In this document: positions 6,996-15,839 of the stretch, piece by piece
Layout of the letters: each line of letters begins with the position of its first letter
Numbering within the stretch: the stretch's first letter is position 1
NCBI GenBank assembly: GCA_937936355.1
Contig: CALDDM010000003.1
Coordinates: 1 to 48,536 of the forward strand
DNA: 48,536 bases
From: Minisyncoccota bacterium
GTDB lineage: Bacteria > Patescibacteriota > Minisyncoccia > Moranbacterales > GCA-2747515
Direction: 5' to 3'
The notes under the pieces: model-generated
Told to the model about the DNA's origin: nothing
What the model saw: only the letters and a program-made list of their open reading frames with translations
Database searches by the model: none
Program-made: the position numbers and the translations under genes

Positions 6996-8657
6996 TTACT
7001 CTTTGCAGAGTGCTATATTGATTTTTTTTGACTCTAGCTTGATCGCCTTGTCGAAGTGGGATTCTGTGCGATCAAGAAAGTGATTTGATCGGAGGTCTTG
7101 GCTGATTGCGTGGGAAGAGTAGTATTTTTGTGATGGCTGTGAGGGGATGATGCTTGCACTAGTTAGTACTTTGCTTGATCCGGATGTGATAGGTACTATG
7201 CTTAGTTCTACTTTGCCACTATTCATGTATAAGTTTCGTGATAGTAGGCGCTCTACGATGAGTGCATTTCTATGTCCACCAACAATGCCTCTTTTATTTT
7301 CTGGGTCTATTCGTACGATGAAATCGTTTTTGTTGGATGTGGTGTTCTTTAGGTAGACGTCATAAAGACCATCTCCAAAATTACCGTGCAGAACAAGGTC
7401 AAAGTAATTATTTGTATTGATATTGTCTCTTTCGCGTAGCTTTAAGATGCCATAATCCCAGCGATCTTTGGATGATTCGTAGACTGGTCTTTGTCCTCGC
7501 TTGTTTACCACAAATCCATCGCTATTTTCTGATGGAAGTGCATTTTTTGTGTAGAATCCTATGCCATTGAAGTTTAATTGTTCACTCAGTGCGACGTAAT
7601 TATCGATATCTGCCTTGGATGGCGTGCGCCCTTTTCCGTTTTGAAAGTCGTTCATGGTGTGTAGTTGTGCAAGGTGATATGCAGGAATACCAAAAGACTT
7701 CATGATCTCTCGCCGCTGTGTGAGTTTTTTCTCATATGCGGTGTAGCTAGAACTTGCTTTTTCATAGAGATCATAAAACATAAAATCTGGATAACTGCCC
7801 TGTGATGCAAGCCAGCTCATTCGTTCTTTAAGTGGGGTGCTGTTAATGAATACTGAGTGCCCAAGATGCATGCCAACTTCGCAGTTGGGATTAACAGATT
7901 TGGCATATGTGTGAATAAGGTCAAAGATCTTACTGAGCCTTGTTGCAAAGACGGTGTCGTACTGGTCGTTTGGTGGACGTACGCCAAGGTCGTGTGGGAT
8001 TCCTTGCGGTGAAGACCAAAAGTGTCCACCGCCTTGACTCTTGTGGTAGATGCCAGCCTCCTCAAAGGCGATGATTTTGCATGTATCAGGAAAGTATTTT
8101 TGATATGCGTATACTTCTTTTTTGATGCGATCACGAAATGCATGACGGACTTCTTTGTCCTCTAGGATCTCTTGTGCGGTTGCCGTTTTCATCTCACCAT
8201 CGACATTGATATTGTTTGCGTATACGCGTATTTGGAGCCACATATCTGCTCCAGCATTTTGCGCTTTTGAGAAGATTTTTCGATTGAGGAGGTTTTCGTC
8301 ACTCCCTAGCTTTGATGAGATTTCTCCTACGGAAGAATATAAGATGCCTGTAATATTGTTGCGCGATAGATTGCTGATAATGTTTTTTATATACTTATCA
8401 GAGTAAGGCTCAAGATTATAACTTGAGAACATCATAAATTTCTCGCCACTACGGTCTGTAGTATCTGTAGATTTTCCTCTTTCTGTAGTTGTTGGTGTCG
8501 AACATGATTTGGTGCTGTATGATTCTGCAGAGGCATCGCTCGCTGATGACACCATGAGGCTTGGAAAGGTGCGAGACAGTAGGAATCCAAATAAGCCAAT
8601 TGTGAATAGTAGGATCAAGAAAATAATTGCGTGATGTCGTTTACTGTTATTGGCCAT
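6996..8657 (-). CDS. Membrane-anchored/exported hypothetical protein with a possible glycosidase-like barrel
   Basis: The track ORF starts at 8726, but MANNSKRHHAIIFLILLFTIGLFGFLL at 8657 is the more plausible start. It has a single N-terminal TM then a ~500-aa extracellular region. Confidence 0.65.
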   Translation of the reverse strand: MANNSKRHHAIIFLILLFTIGLFGFLLSRTFPSLMVSSASDASAESYSTKSCSTPTTTERGKSTDTTDRSGEKFMMFSSYNLEPYSDKYIKNIISNLSRNNITGILYSSVGEISSKLGSDENLLNRKIFSKAQNAGADMWLQIRVYANNINVDGEMKTATAQEILEDKEVRHAFRDRIKKEVYAYQKYFPDTCKIIAFEEAGIYHKSQGGGHFWSSPQGIPHDLGVRPPNDQYDTVFATRLSKIFDLIHTYAKSVNPNCEVGMHLGHSVFINSTPLKERMSWLASQGSYPDFMFYDLYEKASSSYTAYEKKLTQRREIMKSFGIPAYHLAQLHTMNDFQNGKGRTPSKADIDNYVALSEQLNFNGIGFYTKNALPSENSDGFVVNKRGQRPVYESSKDRWDYGILKLRERDNINTNNYFDLVLHGNFGDGLYDVYLKNTTSNKNDFIVRIDPENKRGIVGGHRNALIVERLLSRNLYMNSGKVELSIVPITSGSSKVLTSASIIPSQPSQKYYSSHAISQDLRSNHFLDRTESHFDKAIKLESKKINIALCKE

Positions 8658-8861
8658 AAGCGAAAAAGTAATATTGAAGCAAGAAATCGAAGGAAGGGTG
8701 GATATCATTTTATATCGCATTACCATTATAGCTTATTTTGGTGTGGTGGTTGTCTTTGATTTTATACCCCTAGCTTTATATTCTTCATTTTTTTGTTTTT
8801 TCTTACTTGGTATTCTTTTGTGTATTTCATGTGTCATCTCTTTTGTTTTTGATGCGAAGAA

Positions 8862-8898
8862 AAACCGACACAGGACATTTGTCCGCGGTCGGTTTCAA
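8862..8898 (-). terminator. Two-tier hairpin terminator
   Basis: aaaccgacacaggacatttgtccgcggtcggttt. Confidence 0.7.
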
Positions 8899-8916
8899 TC
8901 TGGAATTAATAGATTT

Positions 8917-9262
8917 TTATCTCATCTTCGTGATCGATTGAATGTACGATTCCCACGGTAGGTTGTGGGGGTTTAGTGTTCCATTGCCGTGATCTTCGGC
9001 TATGAGTAGTGACTCAGTTTTCATTTGCATATCGAGTAATACGAGTGATCTATCACTTCTTATGATGAGGTCGGGTCGGATCAGCGCTGATTCTGCGCCT
9101 GACTCTTTGGGGGGCTGACTCTTCCCATCGCGGCTCTTTTACAGAAACGTTTGAGAATTCTATGCCTTCCTCTCTACACAGATTCTGTAATTTCTCAATG
9201 TCTATTCTTTTTTGGTTTTTCACGATTGTATCCTCCATTTGTTTGAGAACATTATAGTACAA
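8917..9262 (-). pseudogene. Hypothetical gene interrupted by a frameshift at a C6 homopolymer
   Basis: The ORF at 9053-9262 continues in another frame after CCCCCC (about 9118-9123) as PKESGAESALIRPDLIIRSDRSLVLLDMQMKTESLLIAEDHGNGTLNPHNLPWESYIQSITKMR*, ending before a terminator. Confidence 0.55.
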
Positions 9263-9286
9263 AATTAAAATAATGTCAATATTTTT

Positions 9287-10105
9287 GTGTCGCCATATAT
9301 ACTATTTCTGCTGGCGGAGATTTTTTTGTTGGTTTATTCTTTATGCTTGACATTTCGTTTAAAACCTTTACTATGCAGGAAATACATTGAGACGGTCTCA
9401 GAGGAGGTTCATGTGAGTTTATTTAAAAATGATAATGTGCTTCCAACTGAGGTGCAATTTATTGGTATTATTTGTAGTCTGGGAGTAGGGTATGAGAATC
9501 ATGGGAAAATCCTCTACGCCCTTTATCTTGCAATTAAGGTGCATGATGGTCAAAAGAGATATACGACCGGTGAAAATTATATTTGTCATCCTATTCGTGT
9601 GGTGACAAAAGTTATTGAGATCCTGCAGTTTATTCGCTTTGATGTAAGCCCTGATCTCTTAACGCGGATTATCATCTTGGCACTTCTCCATGATGTCGTA
9701 GAAGATAATAAGCGCTATCGTCGCAGGAATTTTGCGCACTATATTGAGCGTGAGCTTGATATTGAAGATTTAGCGCGTGATCTCATGGCAATTACTCATT
9801 TGAAAACAGAGGACTATGGTGATTACCTTGAGCGGTTTCGCGATGCGCGGTGGTATATGTGGCTTATTAAGTTCGTTGACTTTGTTGATAATTATCAAGA
9901 TATTCATCTCGATAAAGACCACCTAAGACTTGCAAAAAGAATAGCAAAATGTAGGGATGATATCTTGCCTTTCCTAGAGCATGCCACGATCTATAATCGC
10001 ATGCCGTCTAGACTGGCATATGTTGTCGATGAAGTGCATATGAAGCTCCTTTCGAGCGTTTCTGATGCAGAAACGCTCCTCGATGCTTTTCCGCAGGATA
10101 AATGA
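9287..10105 (+). CDS. Membrane-anchored HD-domain protein (RelA/SpoT HD-like fold)
   Basis: N-terminal TM; 'KRYTTGENYICHPIRV...ALLHDVVEDN' HD hydrolase signature; GTG start. Confidence 0.75.
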   Translation: MSPYILFLLAEIFLLVYSLCLTFRLKPLLCRKYIETVSEEVHVSLFKNDNVLPTEVQFIGIICSLGVGYENHGKILYALYLAIKVHDGQKRYTTGENYICHPIRVVTKVIEILQFIRFDVSPDLLTRIIILALLHDVVEDNKRYRRRNFAHYIERELDIEDLARDLMAITHLKTEDYGDYLERFRDARWYMWLIKFVDFVDNYQDIHLDKDHLRLAKRIAKCRDDILPFLEHATIYNRMPSRLAYVVDEVHMKLLSSVSDAETLLDAFPQDK

Positions 10106-10133
10106 GGCCACCATCTCTATAGATGGTGGCCTC
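10104..10133 (+). terminator. Rho-independent terminator
   Basis: aggccaccatctctatagatggtggcct. Confidence 0.8.
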
Positions 10134-10261
10134 TTCTGTTGTGTGGCAGTGTCTGTAGTTTTGTGTTTTAGTAAAATGGGTGATGGTTGTAGAATGCTGC
10201 AAAATTGCGTGGGACTTCTTGGATCTGCTATAGTACCTTTATAAACTACTCAAATTTTTTT

Positions 10262-10492
10262 ATGTATACACTCTATTATATGCCTGCATGTCCATATTGT
10301 CAGAAAGTTCTTGCATTTGCCCAGGAGAATGATATTGAGCTCACGCTCAAAGATATTCATGAGGGTGATCATCAGGCAGATCTCGTTGCACGTGGGGGCA
10401 AGAAAACTGTCCCGTACCTTGTGGATGATACTACAGGCCAAGAGATGTATGAGTCGATGGACATTATTAATTACTTGAAGTCGCAGATGTAA
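10262..10492 (+). CDS. Glutaredoxin family protein
   Basis: MYTLYYMPACPYCQKVLAFAQ...KKTVPYLVDDTTGQEMYESMDIINYL: CPYC active site. Confidence 0.9.
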   Translation: MYTLYYMPACPYCQKVLAFAQENDIELTLKDIHEGDHQADLVARGGKKTVPYLVDDTTGQEMYESMDIINYLKSQM

Positions 10493-11206
10493 ATGGAGCA
10501 ATGTGCTGATCAAGATGGAGTAATGCTTAGCTCTGACAATGCTGTTGAGGGGATCTTTGGTTTGTGGAAGCCTCTTGGTATGAGCTCGCAGCGCGCTGTG
10601 CAGAAGGTGAAGTTTTGGGCACGAGATCGTACGGGTGACAAGAAAATTCGGGTTGGTCATGGTGGGACGCTTGATCCTCTTGCGCAAGGCGTCCTTGTTA
10701 TAGCGGTGGGACGGACATTTACGCGTCAGATAGATGCATATGTTTGTGCGGCCAAGGAGTATGTTGCAGATGTGACATTTGGCATAACGAGTGAAACAGG
10801 TGATGCCGAGGGTCCGCTTGTCGAGCACGAAGACACTCAAGAGCCAGACCTCATTGCCGTAGAAGCTGTCGTTAATAGCTTTATCGGCGATATAGATCAA
10901 GTGCCGCCTGCTTATAGTGCGATCAAGATTGATGGGCAAGAGGCGTATAAGCGCGTGCGTCGGGGCGAGGATGTGGTCATGCGTTCTCGCACTGTGCACA
11001 TCGATGAGATAGAGGTTGTTTCCTATGTGTATCCTGTACTGCGCTTGCGTGTTGTGTGTGGTAAAGGGACATATATGCGGTCCTTGGTCCGAGATATTGG
11101 TGATTCTTTGGGTGTTGGTGCATATATGAGTGCGCTTACGCGTACGCGTGTTGGACGTATTGAGAAGGGGGTCTGTCGCCGTATCGATGACTTTCTTTTG
11201 GGTTAG
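10493..11206 (+). CDS. truB: tRNA pseudouridine(55) synthase
   Basis: GIFGLWKPLGMSS...KIRVGHGGTLDPLAQGVLVIAVG...PPAYSAIKIDGQEAYKRVRRG. Confidence 0.93.
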   Translation: MEQCADQDGVMLSSDNAVEGIFGLWKPLGMSSQRAVQKVKFWARDRTGDKKIRVGHGGTLDPLAQGVLVIAVGRTFTRQIDAYVCAAKEYVADVTFGITSETGDAEGPLVEHEDTQEPDLIAVEAVVNSFIGDIDQVPPAYSAIKIDGQEAYKRVRRGEDVVMRSRTVHIDEIEVVSYVYPVLRLRVVCGKGTYMRSLVRDIGDSLGVGAYMSALTRTRVGRIEKGVCRRIDDFLLG

Positions 11207-11246
11207 TGTTGAAGCTAAAAAAAGTGGAGAGAGGGGGTGTAGAGGG

Positions 11247-12386
11247 ATGTACACTATGAATATTGCTATACATACTAAAGAGCTTGAGAATCCTCGCGTC
11301 GACGGTACGCGTTCTTATCTGTGTCACGTGCTTCATACGTGGGTATCGGCAACTTTGCAGTATGACCTCTTTCTTTATCATGGCCACAGGGCTTTTGCTA
11401 AAGCATATGATATGGATAGTGTTTTGTCCGATGCTCGTGTTGTGGATTGCAGAGTTGGTCATGTGCCACTGTGGACGCAGTCGCGCTTTGCATTTGCACT
11501 TAAGCGCGATCGACCTGATGTACTATGGATGCCAGTGCATAATCTTCCTCGGGTACGACCACGGGATATGAAAACTGTTGTTACGATTCACGATCTTGCG
11601 TTTAAGGTTTTCCCTGAAATGTTTCCTGCTGGCGATCGGCGCAAGCATGATGTCCAGACTGCATATGTGTGTGCGCACGCAGATCGTATTATTGCTGTTT
11701 CCGAGGCAACAAAAAATGATATTTTGCAGTATTTTCCACATACCGATCCTCACAAAATTTCTGTTGTGCATCATGGCGTTGATCAGGCAGCATGGGCAGA
11801 TCATCGTGCTGATGATGGGAGCATGTGGGAGTCTGTGTCGCAGCAATATGGTATCGTAAAACCTTATATTATCTTTGTCGGCGGCTTGCAGCCCCGCAAG
11901 AACCTTGTGCGCCTTTTGCGCGCTTTTGAGCTTGTGCGGGAGAAGGGTTATGACTTGCAACTTGTGATTGTAGGTGGTGATGCATGGCTTTCAGATGGTA
12001 TTCATCGTGCGTACGCGCGGAGTCCGCATGCAGAGCATGTTGTTATGACTGGTACGATCTCGGGTGATGTTGTTGTGCTTCTTTTGCGTGGTGCTGCTAT
12101 GAGCGCATATGTTCCTCTGTATGAGGGCTTTGGCATGCCAATCTTGGAAGCCTTTGCAGCGCAGACGCCTGTCTTAACAGGGCGACATTCTTCACTGCAA
12201 GAGGTTGCTGGTCGTGCTGCGCATTTTTGTGATGTTGAAGACGTTGGTGACATAGCGCATGGGATCATGCGAATTGTGGATGATCTTTCGTATGCGCGAG
12301 CTTTGCGGGAGAAAGGCACTTCTCGGTTGGCTAACTTTACATGGCGTCAGTGTGCTGACAAAACGCTTGCTATCTGTGCTGGGTAG
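11247..12386 (+). CDS. Glycosyltransferase family 4-type
   Basis: VTIHDLAFKVFPEMF...RIIAVSEATKNDI...YIIFVGGLQPRKNLVRLLRAF...PLYEGFGMPILEAFA. ATG at 11247 is preferred over the track start inside truB. Confidence 0.9.
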   Translation: MYTMNIAIHTKELENPRVDGTRSYLCHVLHTWVSATLQYDLFLYHGHRAFAKAYDMDSVLSDARVVDCRVGHVPLWTQSRFAFALKRDRPDVLWMPVHNLPRVRPRDMKTVVTIHDLAFKVFPEMFPAGDRRKHDVQTAYVCAHADRIIAVSEATKNDILQYFPHTDPHKISVVHHGVDQAAWADHRADDGSMWESVSQQYGIVKPYIIFVGGLQPRKNLVRLLRAFELVREKGYDLQLVIVGGDAWLSDGIHRAYARSPHAEHVVMTGTISGDVVVLLLRGAAMSAYVPLYEGFGMPILEAFAAQTPVLTGRHSSLQEVAGRAAHFCDVEDVGDIAHGIMRIVDDLSYARALREKGTSRLANFTWRQCADKTLAICAG

Positions 12387-12794
12387 TTAGTTGTTATGTG
12401 TAAAGAGTATCGCAATACCGATGCACATGGCAAAGAGTGTGCATTGAGCCAACAGTGGAAATCCTTGCGTTGCTATAAGTATAAGCACGATCCCTCCTAA
12501 GCTGAGTAGCCCCTTTAGGATTAATGAGTAGAGTGTTGCTGTATTTGTGTTGTTTTTTTCTTCCCCTTCTTTGTATTGTTTTATAGCTTCTTTTTGATCT
12601 TCTCTTTGAATGTCTTTTTTGTAGAGGATGCTACTGACGAGTGTAATTGTTATCGCTGCAAAAAGGATTTTTTGCAGAGAGAAGACACCTGGAATTAAGA
12701 GTTCGACACCAAGCGCTGCAAGTGTGAAAAAGGCGCCGATGATCGTAATGTCCGGAAGGATGCTGTGGAAAATTTTTGTCCAAGGGTATTGCAT
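12387..12794 (-). CDS. Small multi-TM membrane protein
   Basis: 135 aa with several hydrophobic segments. Confidence 0.65.
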   Translation of the reverse strand: MQYPWTKIFHSILPDITIIGAFFTLAALGVELLIPGVFSLQKILFAAITITLVSSILYKKDIQREDQKEAIKQYKEGEEKNNTNTATLYSLILKGLLSLGGIVLILIATQGFPLLAQCTLFAMCIGIAILFTHNN

Positions 12795-12827
12795 GTCTTT
12801 ATAGGTGTTTGTGGTTTTACTGTGGTC

Positions 12828-13799
12828 TTACTTCGGTCTTATCTTGGAGAGGATTAAACTGATTTGGCTCTGAATGTTGCTCGGTTTTGGTGATTGTGCG
12901 ATGCGTGCGGTAATGTTTGAGATTACTGATGGATTTATATCTTCAATGGTAAAGATGTAGTCTTTTCCTGTATGGTGCGCAATGTTCCCAATGTCTGTTT
13001 TGCAGCTATATTTTTTGCTCATAAATTTTTTTCTGAGGATGCATGTTTGTGCAGTTGTTCTGTCGCTTAAGGCAACGCTGATTGTTTGGTTGGGCGCTTG
13101 TGCATTGGCGACGTCTTCCTGCGTTATTTCTGTGAGCGCCTCACCATTTTTTTGGTAGTATTTTGACCTTTTTTCTGATTCATTTTCTTGTGTGGAGAAG
13201 ATTGTGCCATTTGGATGTACATCGCGCATTGTAAAGATTTTTCCTTTCTTGTATGTACTACGCTCACGAGATGTAGATACTTGAGTGGTATCAAAGTTGT
13301 AGCCAGATGCGAGAAGTGTTTCAGGCCTGTCGATTGGTCGGAGTGTTTGGTCTTCGATCATGAAGTACTCACTCTCTGATCGTACAATGGTGCCAGAGCG
13401 GAATGGTTTGGTATCTGTCTCTTGTGTGTTTGATTTTTTTCGCGGACTTAGTGTGTTTTGCTGCCAGGATCTGTAGGTTTTATGTATGTATACTGGACGA
13501 CCTTCGAGGTTTTTTGTATTGCTATTGGACGTAGTGATGGTCAGTGTGATGGTGTCTCCACTGCGCTGCGAGCTTGCGCTAAATGTTGTCTGTGGGGTCG
13601 TTGTGCTAGATGCTACGAGACTTGGTGTGCTCAGGTCAAACAGAGGGTCTGTGTTGCGCACATTGTGCGAAAAAACCAGCGTCGGCAAAAGAAGTGACGT
13701 GATAAATTTTATGAATAATAATACTGCGCATATATAGAGTGCTATGCGCGTCATCTTTGTCGCAGTGGATATATTTTTTGTTGAGATGTTTTGCATCAT
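12828..13799 (-). CDS. Membrane-anchored hypothetical protein
   Basis: 323 aa; N-terminal TM then a Ser/Thr-rich extracytoplasmic region. Confidence 0.7.
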   Translation of the reverse strand: MMQNISTKNISTATKMTRIALYICAVLLFIKFITSLLLPTLVFSHNVRNTDPLFDLSTPSLVASSTTTPQTTFSASSQRSGDTITLTITTSNSNTKNLEGRPVYIHKTYRSWQQNTLSPRKKSNTQETDTKPFRSGTIVRSESEYFMIEDQTLRPIDRPETLLASGYNFDTTQVSTSRERSTYKKGKIFTMRDVHPNGTIFSTQENESEKRSKYYQKNGEALTEITQEDVANAQAPNQTISVALSDRTTAQTCILRKKFMSKKYSCKTDIGNIAHHTGKDYIFTIEDINPSVISNITARIAQSPKPSNIQSQISLILSKIRPK

Positions 13800-13804
13800 G
13801 TGCT

Positions 13805-15718
13805 TTATCGTAACTGGTAGATTGTGTTTGTGATGGACACAGTCTCTGGCTCTGGACTCATGAACGGCATGTTTTTATTTCCAGTGTAGGGTAATCGGGA
13901 TGTTGAGAATGTAACTGTACCACGCTGCTGAGCATCTGTCTCTTGGAGGATTGTTGTGTAATCTGGTGGTGTGATCTGGCTATCGCGAGGTATGTCATTT
14001 GCATATGGCACGAGGAGGTAGATTTTTTTGAATTGTGTTAGGTCAAGTTTCGCGTAATCGTCTGGGTTGTAGAAGTATACAGCGCTTTTTTTGTGCATAT
14101 TTCTCAGTGCGGCGTCAATCATTGACCAGTTGTCACCTGTGACATGTGGTGGGAGGAGGATGAGGTCCTCAGGTTCAAACTGTGTCGCAAATGTTTCAAC
14201 TTGTGCGGAAAGACCTCTATTTTCTGCGTATGCTATAAGTCCTTTACTTGCCCATAGTCCGTGTAAGCAGATACAGCCAACAAAGGTCCATGCAAATATA
14301 TTTTTTGCGGTAAGGTTCTTTTCCCATTTTGTCAGGAGTGTGCAGTAAATACCTAGGACAGGAAGAATGATCCATGTAAAACGCCGTAGCATCCATGGGT
14401 GATCAGATGAAATCTGTGGATCAATAAAGTAGAGAAAAAGTGGTCCCGCGAGGATCAGGGGGAATGCGAGACTTGTGATAGTGTGCCCGCTTCTTCTCTT
14501 GTTGGTTTTTGAGTGGGAAATTATGCTGATTGCTGCGATACATCCTCCGACACAGAGAGTGAGGAGTCCATATGATGTATAGATTGGTAATAATACGTCA
14601 AGCAATTTTTGGATGGCTGTTTGCGTTGCTATATTTTGTACGCTTTCTGCTGTTGGCGCGTTACTTTCTGATGCGAAAAATAGTGCTAGAAAAGGTGTGA
14701 AAAAAGCTCCAAGTACGGTTTTGTAGAAAGCTGTGCTCATGACGAGTGCGAGGCATAGTGTTGCAATGAATATGCTGAGTGGGAGTACGATTCGTGTTGG
14801 TCGATTTTGATTTACAAATGTTGCGAGTGATTTTTGTAGCGGCTTATGAAGAGCGATGATGATGCTGAGGCTTGCAAGTATCCAAATGCCTTCGATTCGC
14901 GTGAAAAAAAGCAAAGTACTCCCTAGCCCAGCGATGATGATCAGCAGTTCTTTTGTTCTGTGTTCTTGACTCTTGGTTGTTATAAGCACGCTTACTGCAT
15001 AAAAGATGCATGCAAAAAGTGCTCCTGCAAGATTTTCACTGAGGGTGGTGCGTGCAAACCACAGTGGTGTAAATGCTGTTAGGATAATGGCGAGAATTAC
15101 AAATCCATGGTGTGTTTGGTTGAAGAATCTGATTGTGCCAAAACATATCCCGGTCAGAAAGAGGAAGAGACACAGGCCATTTGCGATGTTTATCCCTGTT
15201 ATGCCTATGAGTGCGAGAAGTCCACTGATGTAGCTAATGTATGGCACGGGGAATTGTGTTACAAGTGTGCCAAAATTGCTGTAGTGAAATCCTGGGAAAT
15301 TGAGTGCTTTCCCTGGGCCGTAGATGTCAAAAAATGGCTGAGAGATACTTGCCTGATCACCGCGCGTTGCATATAGTCCATGGTCTCGCACAAGAGAAAA
15401 TGCAGCGTCACTGATCGAGCCTTGATCGCGCCCTGTGTAGATCGTTGGTTCGGAGGTGATCACGACAAATATACTTGCTGCCAGCGTAATGAGAAGCATG
15501 ATCCACTTTTGTTTTGTGACTGTCTCTTGTTGCTTTTTTTGTGGTAGCGCATTTTTTTGCCTCAGTGTGTACCATAGACTGATTACAGTAAGGAGCCATA
15601 TACTCCCTATGGTTGTTATGTGAAAAATGCCAAGAAGCGCACACAAAAAACTGATCCATCCATAGAGGAGGAATGAGATCATGACGTGCATTAGCAAAGT
15701 ATCTGGAAGCGATCGCAT
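13805..15718 (-). CDS. Polytopic membrane protein, GT-C glycosyltransferase-like
   Basis: 637 aa, many TM helices; YTGRDQGSISDAAFSLVRDHGLYAT loop resembles GT-C extracytoplasmic loops. Confidence 0.65.
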   Translation of the reverse strand: MRSLPDTLLMHVMISFLLYGWISFLCALLGIFHITTIGSIWLLTVISLWYTLRQKNALPQKKQQETVTKQKWIMLLITLAASIFVVITSEPTIYTGRDQGSISDAAFSLVRDHGLYATRGDQASISQPFFDIYGPGKALNFPGFHYSNFGTLVTQFPVPYISYISGLLALIGITGINIANGLCLFLFLTGICFGTIRFFNQTHHGFVILAIILTAFTPLWFARTTLSENLAGALFACIFYAVSVLITTKSQEHRTKELLIIIAGLGSTLLFFTRIEGIWILASLSIIIALHKPLQKSLATFVNQNRPTRIVLPLSIFIATLCLALVMSTAFYKTVLGAFFTPFLALFFASESNAPTAESVQNIATQTAIQKLLDVLLPIYTSYGLLTLCVGGCIAAISIISHSKTNKRRSGHTITSLAFPLILAGPLFLYFIDPQISSDHPWMLRRFTWIILPVLGIYCTLLTKWEKNLTAKNIFAWTFVGCICLHGLWASKGLIAYAENRGLSAQVETFATQFEPEDLILLPPHVTGDNWSMIDAALRNMHKKSAVYFYNPDDYAKLDLTQFKKIYLLVPYANDIPRDSQITPPDYTTILQETDAQQRGTVTFSTSRLPYTGNKNMPFMSPEPETVSITNTIYQLR

Positions 15719-15839
15719 GTGCTTATTATAGCCTAGAATCCTTCTGAAATGAAAGCTTGTGCTGGAGAGTGTCCCTACACGTATTCCTGCTTTTTAATGC
15801 GTATGGATGTGTTAAAATATAGATACGTGAAAAAAAATT

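Noticed and set aside
8650-8961. Plus-strand 103-aa hydrophobic ORF
   Set aside because: It overlaps a gene start, contains a terminator hairpin and is antisense to the frameshifted gene. Hydrophobicity follows from the T-rich strand.
10250-11254. Minus-strand 334-aa ORF antisense to glutaredoxin/truB
   Set aside because: It is antisense to two confidently identified genes and is a by-product of the G/T-rich coding strand.
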